NCBI RefSeq assembly: GCF_026914185.1
Contig: NC_070560.1
Coordinates: forward strand, 3,277,501 to 3,341,500
DNA: 64,000 nucleotides
Direction: 5' to 3'
DNA from: Puccinia triticina
Taxonomy: Eukaryota > Basidiomycota > Pucciniomycetes > Pucciniales > Pucciniaceae
The notes below the pieces were generated by a model. That model was given only the letters and a program-made list of their open reading frames with translations. It did no database searches and was not told the DNA's origin. Made by a program: the position numbers and the translations under genes. Below are positions 34,301 to 44,243 of this stretch, in pieces; within the stretch, counting starts at the first letter, position 1, and each line of letters starts with the position of its first letter.

Positions 34301-36226
34301 GAGGTCACTCCTTTTGAGGCGCTTTTCAAAAGAAAACCACAGCTGGATGTAGCGCGGATTTTCGGTAGTGTGGCCTGTGTTCTTCAACCACCAGAGAAAA
34401 GGAATAAACTGGCTGACCAGGCTTTTAAAGCCCATGTGATCGCACACTTGAAAGACAGCAAAGGTTGGCTGTTCTGGGTGCCAGAATTGGACAATCTAGT
34501 GTCATCGGCGTGGGCTACCTTTGAGTGTTTCCCGGAGAAGACAATGCTGACGCTAGAGCAAACAAAGTCTTCCCTGAAGACCCCAATTGACATTAACCCG
34601 TCTACTAACTGTGTTTCGCTAGGAGACTTCTCCCACGAAATAGCTTTTGAACAGGAAGAAAAGTTTGTAGATGATGTGATCAGGAATTGCGGCTTTTACT
34701 TGGCAGGAATCCCGAAGACGTACAAACAGGCGCTGAAATCCGATGACTGGGAGAGCTGGAAAGCAGCAGTCAAGGAAGAATTGGGCAACCTGGATCGGAA
34801 AGGAGTATGGGAAGTTTGGATCATAGACACCACCAAGAAAGCGCTTGACGGTCGCTGGGTTTTTGCCGTAAAGACTGCGGCTGACGGGAAAGTCACTCGC
34901 TACAAAGCATGATATGTGGCGAAAGGTTTCACACAGGTAGAAGGGATAGATTTTAAGAAGACATTCGCACCGACAGCCACTTTTGTCTCCATGCGTCTAG
35001 TACTAACAATGGTGGCAGCTTACAACTGGCCAGTTCACTCCTTTGATTTTGTGGCAGCGTATTTGAATTCAGATATAGACAAAGAGATCTGGATCCGACC
35101 GCCAGAAGGCATGACTCTCAAGCATGGCGAAGGACTCTGGCTGAAGAAGGCACTTTATGGAACCCGGCAGGCAGCGCGCTGCTGGTGGCTCCACCTGAAG
35201 GGGATATTACTCGATCTGGGTTATTCGGCTAGCCAATACGACTCGAGTCTATATGTCCTTCAAGACAAAACCAAGACAGGGGTGATTTGGATCCACGTCG
35301 ATGACGGGATCGTCACGGGCGACTCAGAAGCGATCCTGAAGAAGCTTGAAGCTTCGCTGGAGGGCAAGCTAGAGATAAAATGGAGCAGCAAACTTGATTT
35401 GATCGTAGGAGTAAACATTGTAAGAGTTTCTGATGCTTTTGTGCTCGACCAGTGCAAGCTAGTACACGAAATTTTGGGTCTCCATTGGGATGGATTTTCT
35501 ACGGCAAAGACTCCCCTGCCTGCTAACCTGGACATCACGTCTGAACAAGAAGGAGACCCTTCCTCCTCAACCGCTTACCTGTCTATTGTTATGTCCCTCA
35601 GCTATCTGGCCGTAGGGACAAGACCAGACCTTGCGTTTGCAGTTAACTTCTTAGCACAATTCTCAGCATCACCGGGACCGAGCCACTGGAAAGGCGTGCG
35701 GCATCTAGTGAATTACTTGGCGCAAACAAAGGAGAAGACGATGACTCTCCGCCCCGTCCAGGGACCGAAAGCACTCCAATGCTACTGTGATGCGTCGTGG
35801 GGTGGAGAACATAGTAAGTCCACATATGGGATCTTCTTGACGTTCTTAGGCTGCCCCATCCTGTGGGCCTCTCGGCGGCTTGCAACAGTGGCTGCTTCGA
35901 CGTGTGAAGCGGAGTATATGGCGCTAGGGATAGCGACGAGACAGGTTCTTTGGGTCCGGCACCTACTACAAGATATTTTGCGAATTGATTTCAAAGGTAA
36001 CCTTTACTGTGACAATCAGTCCGCGGTTAAGATTGGGACTGACGATGCCTCCAACAAACGGGCTAGACATACTGACAGAGAATTCCACATCACTAACCAT
36101 GCTCTGTTTGAGAAAAAGACAGATTTGACTTGGGTACCAACTAATGAACAGCTGGCGGACATACTGACAAAGTCTTTGACGCGTGAACCTTTTGAGCGTC
36201 TGAGGAGGCACCTGTTGGGCAACTGA
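31376..36226 (+). pseudogene. Copia 2 gag-pol polyprotein, broken
   Basis: A single frame from ATG 31376 to the stop at 36226, broken by TGA at 32141-32143 (gag) and TGA at 34910-34912 (RT, inside the conserved KAR-VAKGF motif at the Arg position). In order: gag, a zinc knuckle C-x2-C-x4-H-x4-C (CWNCRSPDHLLSEC), protease with NTGATHH (Asn codon 33023-33025 where Asp is expected), the integrase zinc region (HRVFGHAS...CPVC), integrase core with RSNNGGEF (Asn codon 34058-34060 where the catalytic Asp is expected) and NGVVERFNR, RT with FDFVAAYLNSDI and HVDDGIVTG, and RNase H with CDASWGG and CEAEYMA. Each defect fits one CpG transition. Protease and integrase would be inactive even if the stops were bypassed. 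Confidence 0.92.
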
Positions 36227-36417
36227 TACCTTTTTCTCTCTACCGCTGTTGTTCCTCTTTTTTTTCCTTTTTGTTGTTCTTTTTCCATCTGTTGATTTTT
36301 TTCTTATTTTTTTCTTCTTCAAATCTTCTTTATATTTTTCCCTATCTCCAATTCTTATCACCTTGTATTTAGTTTCCACTGTTTCTCTCTATGGCCGGTG
36401 GCTAGGTGAGGGGGCGG

Positions 36418-36529
36418 TGTTGTAACCCAGTTACTGGGTTACCATCCGCAGCTCACTAGACACCGGAACATGAGGTTCCAGCGTGGTAGTTTGTTCAATA
36501 CACATGCGTTTCTATCACAAACCACCACA
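36418..36529 (+). repeat. Copia 2, 3' LTR
   Basis: 112 bp; retains CG at both sites that are CA in the 5' LTR. Confidence 0.95.
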
Positions 36530-36866
36530 ACAGCGGTATGGAGGCCCTGACAATCTAGCCAAAAAAAAAAACAGATGCCCCCTGAAACGCCAAGAATCCG
36601 GGGGAAGTCACCATCGAGATCTATGTAGGGCCTCCCAGAAATCATCTGGAGCCCAAACAGCCACATAGATCCTCTAGGATCCTCTGCGAAAATCTAGTCT
36701 ACATAAACCATCCATCATCTGCGACTTCGGGGATCTGCTACATAATTAATGTCAGATTTGCCCTACATACCCCCCGGGGGCTCGGAGTCTGGACACTCTG
36801 GGACTTGGTTAAGCTCGGTGAAAGGTCAATCTTCAATTTCGACCACACGCCATCAAAATCAGCCAG

Positions 36867-38114
36867 ATGGACAGACACCAGGTCGCATGTATCGCGGCTG
36901 CCGGAGCGGCCATTGTCCTGCTTGTCGGACTCCAACATGACATCGACAACGAGCAATATGGCGATGGCGGCCAAGCTTATACTCGGTTCTTACTCAACGA
37001 GGCTAGTCCCGAACTCTTCAAACAAATTACGCAAATGGAACGTGAAACGTTCGACGACCTGGTCGAACAGTTGGACTCGCATGAGCTTCTCGAAGACGGT
37101 CGTTCGGTCTCGATCGATGAACAAGTCTTGATCTTTTGGATATCGTCTGCAATAATAGCTCGATGCGCCAAACCGCTGTCAAGTTTCGTCGTGGCTTGTA
37201 CACAGTCAAAAGGTAAGCTTCCCTCCCGCCCACACAGTCTCACTATTTTGTTATGGGCTTCGTTGAATTGATTTTCGGGTCGATTTCTTTGAAGGTACTT
37301 CGGCGCTGTCCTCGACGCCTTGCACGAAATATACCCCAGATATGTCAAGATGACTACGAAAAGATGTCGGCTCCCGAAAGACATTGCAGAAAATCCCGAT
37401 TACGAACCGTTCGAAGACTGCATAGGAGCTCTTGATGGGATCTTTATCCCAGTGAGCGGTACCCCCAAAAAAGTCCAGGATCCCTGGCGGAACCGACACG
37501 GGGTGATATCTCAAAACGTGCTCGCAGCAGTAAACTTCAACTACGAATTTATAAACGTTCTTGCCGGCTGGGAAGGATGTGCAAGCGATGTTCAAGTGTT
37601 TAATAGTGCAATTTCAAAAGGACAATTGAAGATTCCAGAGAAGAAGTATTTCTTAGCGGATCCGGCATATCAACTTCAAAAAGGCCTCATGATTCCATTC
37701 CGAGGGGCGCGCTACGATCCCAAAGAGAAATCCTCTGGAGGAATTACACGACCCGAGAATAAGGAAGAGCTGTTCAACTCCAGACACGCAACGCTTCGAA
37801 AGAACATAGTCGAAGAGATCTTTGGCTGTATGAAAAGGAAGTTTCTTATCCTCCAAACCGCACATGAAGAAGTCGAACTGGACAAGCAGATCCGACTGGT
37901 CTATGCACTTTGCATGCTCTGGAACTTTATCCGAAAACACGAACCCCTCGAAAACCTCTTCGACGAAACAGACGAATCCGCCGAGCCCAATTGCTCTAAC
38001 TTCCCGCGCTACCCTCTTACGTCCTTGGATAACGACGCCTATCTGAAGAAGGAACGAGAGCGTATTGCTACCGAGCTCTGGAATCAATCCATTTCTAACA
38101 CGGGACAAGCTTAG
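36867..38114 (+). pseudogene. PIF/Harbinger transposase (HARBI1-like DDE nuclease), frameshifted
   Basis: Exon 1 (36867-37212) and exon 2 (37295-38114) are separated by an 82-nt GT-AG intron. In exon 1 the frame DEQVLIF is lost at the T run near 37130-37134. A one-base deletion there is implied, because the family-typical continuation (SSMRQTAVKFRRGLYTVK) is in the neighbouring frame and splices in phase into RYFGAVLDALHEIYPRY. Exon 2 carries the DDE_4 residues: D in GALDGIFIPV, D in GCASDVQVF, and E in RKNIVEEIFG. TIRs and the partner Myb-like gene were not found. It could once have mobilised TAA-flanked MITEs such as the one at 5586-11656. Confidence 0.85.
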
Positions 38115-38769
38115 CTGTTATCTCCCTCATTCCCTTCTCTCTTATCAGCAATCTATTCCTATTCAACTGTACTAACTTGCAATCAACAAAAAGTGAATGT
38201 CAAATATGATAACTGCCCCAACAGCCCCTAGTAAAAATCAACAACAGGCAAAGTAGCCATGGACAGTGACAGCTGCCAATCTGCAGCACTAGAATTGGTG
38301 TATCTGAGAATGCATCGCGTTACTGCATTAGACTCACGAGACGAATACAAGCCGGTTGACACCCCCAGAATAAGACTAGCACCTTCTTTGGCTCAGAGAT
38401 TGTAAATCGCATATCACGACGATTGTTGCGATGTCTTTGACTGCACTGCTCTGGTAAGGATTTTTCCCGGGAGAATGTATGTAGTGGTTTTGGGCATTTG
38501 CCTTGTTTGATTTGTCATCATCAATCATCGCGTTTGACCATTGAACACTGAAGCAGACCCTTCACTGAGTGCTTCAAGGTGCTCTCTGTAAAGAAAAGTG
38601 CTTCTTGTTATCAGCATCTCGCAGCTCATTTGTGTTTTTTGCTGTTTAACTAGACAGTACATCGGAAGGGCTTTTGGCTGAGTCCTAATAATCTCTTGAT
38701 GAGAGTTGGTTCCTCAGAGTCAGTCGCGTCCACGAACTCAACACATCTCGGTGCGCCCACTTCACCACA
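38115..38769. other. Between Harbinger remnant and KDZ element
   Basis: No gene or repeat recognised. Confidence 0.45.
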
Positions 38770-38952
38770 TTCCCATTCGAAGCCGACCAAGATTCGGGGT
38801 CCATTCACCTGAGGACCCTATGTCTACACAGTACCTAGCCTGCATGTCATGCACCTGTCAGGTAGGTTAGAAGCCCACGCCCCCCTGCAAAGTTCGGGCC
38901 ACTCTGACCACTCAACCACTCAGCCACTCGGTGTTTTTTTCCCCGCCAAGTC
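38770..38952 (+). repeat. KDZ element left TIR
   Basis: About 183 bp; pairs with 48320-48481. It carries an extra 23 bp (GGACCCTATGTCTACACAG...) absent from the right copy. Confidence 0.88.
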
Positions 38953-39097
38953 CCCTGACTTGTTTTAAAATTTACCCAACCGCACCAAGTCGCGACACCA
39001 TTTTTTATCCTTCATTCACACCCTTCACCTCAACAGAAAACCAACACCCTCATCGATCCAAACAATCCAAATTGTCTCAAATCAACCCGCGACCAGC

Positions 39098-41583
39098 ATG
39101 AACCCCAACCACGAACTACACCTTCAAAGAGCGCAAAATTTCACCCCAGCACACAACTCGCGCAACCCTCAATATGGCCTACCCAACCCTAAATTCCAGC
39201 CTACTGGAAACTTTTATTCGCAGAATGCCACCAACCACAACCAGTCACATAACCTCGACGAGCTAGGAAGCGAACCTCAACAGATATACTTTATTGACAG
39301 TCGGGGTGAGATTGTTTGCGCCCCCGTCAACCAACAAGCCCAAGGCCACCACCCAACTTTAGAGCCCAATAACCCAGCACTTGGCCCCCATCGCAATCTT
39401 TATCATCAGGACGGTACTTTTGGAAGAACTCCTTACCTCCCTCGTCACAACGCACAACCAAATTCCTATCCAGGTCCTTTTCACCGCGCGCCTTTTGGAA
39501 CCACTCCCGTCCCGCCTAACTATACACGAGCAAATCTTTATCAAGATCATACCGCCAGCACCGAATCTTTTGACTCTCCCGTTGGTACTACCCCTGTTAC
39601 TCGCCGGGCTCCTCAAGAGAACCAAGTTCCCCCTGTCACTCGCAGCGCTCCTCAAGAGAACCAAGTTCCCGCGGACAACAGCAGAGCTCTTCCCAAGAAG
39701 AATCATGCTGAAATCAACAAGATCCTCTGTAATCTCACCAAAGATCGTTGCCCTTCAAACACCCAACCCACTAGCGGTTCCAATCCTCCCCCATGCCCGG
39801 AAGATGAAGTCGAATCGGACAAAGATGCCAGTGAAAATGCCGCTGACAGCAGGAAGAAAGACATCAAATCAGAAAACACCTGCGTTCCTGGAAACGTGAA
39901 TAAACCAGGGCAGTCACCTGCAGATGATGGAGAAAATGCTAAAAACCGTATCACCGAGCTTCCAGAAGAAATTATGGAGGAGATCGTTGGTATGGAGCTT
40001 GATGAGCTACGAGAATACGAGGCCCTGCATGCCACATCAAAATGTCTGCCGTCGTACCTCAAAGCAGAGGTCGATGAATTATATTACGAATTCGAGCGGC
40101 AACTCTACATTTTCGCCATCCGTTACCAACTTCACGTAGCATTGCTGTACATGCACATTGGCCAGATCAACCGCATGCGTGGTCCAACCAGCTATAACAA
40201 CTTCTGCCAATAAGATCCGGAGGCACGGGAAATCTTCTCTCAGAGTAAGTCACCCGCAGATTATTCTGAATAGATTCAACAAACTAATCCATTCTCTGAG
40301 CTGTAGCCGTCTTAAAACTTAAAGAAAGGTGCACCGCCGTTGCTCAGGTATGGAAGACCTTTGATCCTGCCACCAAGCTCAAGTACAAGGATCCGGCCTT
40401 TCTCGAATCCATATGTGGAGACAAGCCGCTCGAAATCACTAATGGCGTAGTCCAGACCGCCAGAGATGTTCACATCTCAAACACAAAACTAACTCTTGGC
40501 TCGAACCAAAAGAGTATCACCTTTGTCAGGCGATGGGTGAAAGAAACGGTCAGAAGGGTATGTCACTTTTGTTTGAGGCTGCTTGTTCAGGCCTGTGGTG
40601 AATACTAGCTAAGCTGTTACATGCAAATGGATTAGATGAACGAGATTGCCGCCTGTCATCGAATTCAAGGAATGCTTGTTGTTGCCTCGGCTAAATCTTT
40701 GGGTGATCTGTTCATCCAAGAAGGTACAAAGATGGGCAACGCGTTCCTAAACATACTCACAAACAACGGTGATCCCTTGCGCAAGTTTCACACATATGTC
40801 GCAGGTATGTCAGTTGTTGCCGAACTCACCAACAAAGATCCAAACGAGCTCGCATGCGTAAATGAAATCCATCCGAGAGACTCGGCCTCTGTGAGCAAAA
40901 GCAAGCCAGCTCAAAAGAAACGGAAGCTTGCCGAGCTCACCAACAATGACGAGCAAGAAGATCATCAGAAGGACAAATATTGCCAAGGTGAGTATTTAGC
41001 GATCTATTCCCACAGCCCTGTGCACAGATACTCACACCAATCAAATTGGGCGCACAGGCACACTAAAAGATAATAAAAAGCTTATCAGCCAAAAATTGCT
41101 TGCCCTTCTCAGTAAGTCGACATTTTTGCATAAATTGTTCCATAATCTGATCAAAGACAAAATATTGCGGTTCAAGATAATGCAGGCGGGAAGAAATTTC
41201 GAGGCTGGCCCGGAAAAAATGCTGCCCGCGATCTGAAAGCGGCGCATATCTCAGTAAAGGTCAAACGAAACAATCCTGATAGATTTATTGCAGACGAGCT
41301 TTGTCAGCCAATCAACGCTATCTCAATTGAAACTTCAGAAAGGATATTGCGAGCCCTTGGTGAAGGGTGGGTTCAAGTTAAATTCAAGGAAGATGCTAGT
41401 TCCAATGAAGAAGAAAACAAGGGCCACCTTCCTTCTCATAACAAACGTGCTTGTCTTTCTCGTCGCAAAGCTCCGCGCAAGATCTCTGTGGTTAATAGCA
41501 GTGAGGAAGATGAAGCTTCTGATCAAGAAAGCCGTGGTTGTCGTGATCAAGATGGTGAGGATGAGGATGAGGAAAACGACTGA
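39098..41583 (+). pseudogene. KDZ-element accessory gene, unknown function, one internal stop
   Basis: Five exons: 39098-40244, 40307-40557, 40636-40987, 41058-41111, 41186-41583, GT-AG and in phase (734 codons). A TAA at 40211-40213 interrupts exon 1, yet the frame continues sensibly (DPEAREIFSQ) to a good donor, so this copy looks recently broken. The N-terminal third is Pro/Asn/Gln-rich and disordered with a short tandem repeat (RxAPQENQVP, twice). Then come an acidic linker, a helical stretch (RITELPEEIMEEIVGMELDELREYEAL), WKTFDPATKLKYKDPAFLESICG, a basic segment, and a C-terminal module with FRGWPGKNAARDL and ILRALGEGWVQVKF before an acidic tail. No known family is recognised. Position inside the TIRs and orientation suggest an element-encoded factor. 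Confidence 0.7.
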
Positions 41584-42009
41584 CGTGACTGCAGACCATG
41601 TCAGTTTTTCAATAACTTGTATTTGCATTTGTGTCCACATCATCGTTTTTTTTTTCTAATTAACTTACACTCCACCTCTTCTCTTCTTAGATTTCCCCAT
41701 CGTTCTTCTTATCACTCAAGATTGAATTGTTTTTCTTATTCCCCAAGTCTTGTTGTGTTTAACCTTTCCGCCAGTTCTTTAGCTTGGGTTCCGTCACAGC
41801 CATACTCATTTTGGAAGGATGGATAATATCGTAATGATGGTTAATATCATGAGAGCTCTGGTTTATATTACTTAATACGACAAGCATTGACGCCTCGGCT
41901 CCTGCTCAGCTGTGAATGCATCCTCGTCGCGGTAGTCATCTTAGACATATTGATGAAAGTTATCATGAAACCCAGCATCCTCCGCTGTAGTTACGTTGTA
42001 TTGCACTGA
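41584..42009. other. KDZ element spacer
   Basis: 3' flank of the accessory gene; pyrimidine-rich near 41640-41700. No gene. Confidence 0.5.
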
Positions 42010-42308
42010 GGCGCGCGCGCTAGGACTGTCTCAGCGCTCGTACTGTCGGATTACACGCTGAAGCGCGCGCTAGTACTGCCTCAGCGCTCGTACTGTCGGA
42101 TTACGTGTAATCCGACAGCACGAGCGCTGAAGCACGCGCGCTAGTACTGTCTCAGCGCTCGTACTGTCGGATTGCGTGTAATCCGACAGTACGAGCGCTG
42201 AAGCACGCGCGCTAGTACTGTCTCAGCGCTCGTACTGTCGGATTGCGTGTAATCCAACAGTACGAGTGCTGAAGCGCGCGCGCTTACTGTCTCAGCGTTC
42301 GCGCGCGG
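42010..42308. repeat. CpG-rich palindromic array inside the KDZ element
   Basis: About four units of roughly 70 bp. Each is built from CGCTCGTACTGTCGGATT and its reverse complement, joined by RCGTGT and separated by GAAGCRCGCGCGCTAGTACTG. Full units form near-perfect hairpins of about 20-bp arms. A few sites show CG to CA or TG change (CCAACAG for CCGACAG, GAGTGCTG for GAGCGCTG). It sits between the two genes and could be a transposase-binding or regulatory array. Confidence 0.85.
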
Positions 42309-42371
42309 AGCCTAGCCCCCACTTGCAACGGGGGCAATTAGAACTTGATTGATCCATAGCTCCGCTCACTT

Positions 42372-42550
42372 ATGGTGTTCAAAGTTGGTTTGCATAATTT
42401 TATGCATGCATAAATCATAAAATCATAAAAACATTTTGGTGAAGAAATTTTGTATTACATAATCAGACAGTCATATCCCCTGCAAAAAAGATTCTATGAT
42501 TTTATGATTTATGCATGCATAAAATTATGCAAACCAACTTTGAACACCAT
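42372..42550. mobile_element. MITE copy B, nested in the KDZ element
   Basis: 179 bp, almost identical to 5369-5550 including the non-palindromic core (AATCAGACAGTCATATCCCC). TA flanks the TGGTGTTC...GAACACCA ends on both sides. Confidence 0.88.
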
Positions 42551-43480
42551 AACTGTATTTTGCAAACAAGTTTATATTTTGATTTCCAAGAGATACAAAT
42601 CTTGATCACAGCAGGATCTTATTCTTTCATTTATTTTCCAACTATTTATCTAACTGTATGCAAGAGCTGAAAATATCTATGGTTCATTGAGTTACTAATA
42701 AAAAGAAGAGATGTTTAGGTTACAACTGAGGATATATATCCACAAGAAAGAGAACTATGAGAGGTGTTCTTCTGAACACAACAAATCTTCACAAAATATA
42801 CATTACAAAGTTTAATACTACAGCTAAACCACAGATGTCCATTAAGATAAGTAGAGAGAAGAAAGGAACAATATTGACAATTGGGTTGGGGGACTTGGAA
42901 GTCAGCAAAGGCCATGTTGGCATAGGCGCTGAGGTTACAATTCAGGTTATAGCCACATTCAGGGCAAGGCCAAATGCATGCTGGCTCCCTGACCCCCCAA
43001 CACAATCAGGGCAAGCCTCTCAAAGTTGCTTTACCATGCAAGTTGGCCAACACAGGGATGGCCTTGAGTTGTTACTCATGAGTGAAGAAACTTGAAATTT
43101 TGGGTTCAAATCAAGTATATTATTTTATTTATACTTGTGAACAAATTATTAAGTATATTATTTTGTTTAGACTAGTGAATAAATTTTTATTCTTTTTTAC
43201 CCTTCTATTCTAAATATCAGTCACAATATTTAAAGTGCATATTATTTTGCAGTGAATTAACAGAAAATTTCAACTTCAAACACAGAATATTATGACATTA
43301 TGATAAGCCAGAAATAATCCATGCTTTGGATTCAACATTCTATGTTGGTTTGCTTCAGAATGACATGGAGTCATTCTCAATATCAGTATCACAATTCTAA
43401 AGTGACCACCTGTCATTATGGAGAGAAGAAAAATAGAAGTTCAATGAAAAAACTTTGTCATATGTTCTTTGGATCATATA

Positions 43481-43643
43481 AATCAATGATACATGATTTT
43501 GATTGAACCTTCTATGTCACTTCACTCCAGAGTAACATGTGGACATTGCAAATATTGATATATCAACAATAAAAAAAATTACAGGCTGTCAGTGTGGAAT
43601 GAAGCAACATGGAAGGTTCAATTAAAATCATGTATCATTGATT
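43481..43643. repeat. Inverted repeat in AT-rich KDZ spacer
   Basis: About 48-bp arms at 43481-43528 and 43596-43643 (AATCAATGATACATGATTTT...; its mirror ends AATCATGTATCATTGATT). Looser relatives (TTTGGATTcAACaTTCTATG) recur at about 43325, 43674 and 43836, so 43300-43950 is a decayed repeat cluster. No gene in 42551-44243. Confidence 0.65.
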
Positions 43644-44243
43644 AATTATAAGATCCAAGAATAAAAAAAAGCTTTGGATTAACCCTCCTATATTGCTCCA
43701 ATCTAAATGAACATGGGATTGCAAATATCAGTTGCAATAATTCCAAGTGACCTGTTACTCAGGGGTGAATTACCAACATAGAAGTACAATGCAAGGATTA
43801 GTTATTGATTACCATGATGGTTGAACAATCTATGTTTTGGATTGAAAATTTTATGTTTCTTCACTTCAACATTTAGAATGACCACATTACTCTGGAGTGA
43901 AATTTGAATGAACATAGAAGGGTAAATCCAAGGAACAGAACAATCATTTGAAAGGATAAATCTGTTTTTCCTTACAGAAACTTGCCCTAGACATGCTACT
44001 CTTGAATCATGCCTAAGCTATTGCTATGAAGTGGGATATGATAGTTTCTACCCTTTTTATTTAAAAAATTGGTGCCCATGCAATAACCATCCTCCCTCTG
44101 CTGCGGGCAAGCCTGACGTGCTTGCTCCAGCTTTATGCGCATATGTTTTAATTTTCCTTCTCGAAGAACGACAGGAATTCCTCTTATACATACCACCAGC
44201 TCAACACACTTTCAGCTTTATTGCCTATGCTACAATCATCATC

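Larger units (their letters stand above)
30712..36529 (+). mobile_element. Ty1/Copia LTR retrotransposon 2 (short LTRs)
   Basis: 5818 bp. LTRs are only 112 bp (30712-30823, 36418-36529), start TGTTGTAACCC and end CCACCACA, and are flanked by the target duplication ACAGC (30707-30711, 36530-36534). A purine tract (GTGAGGGGGCGG) precedes the 3' LTR. The LTRs differ at two sites, 30777/36483 and 30802/36508; both are CG in the right LTR and CA in the left. Confidence 0.95.

Noticed and set aside
6659..34912. Reassignment of TGA to a sense codon
   Set aside because: Ordinary genes here, such as 12346-14934 and the KDZ transposase, end with TGA, so TGA is a normal stop.
36535..36866. TIRs for the Harbinger transposase
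   Set aside because: Only weak CTACATAC/CCCGGG similarity to the downstream side (about 38465-38482); not enough to define ends.
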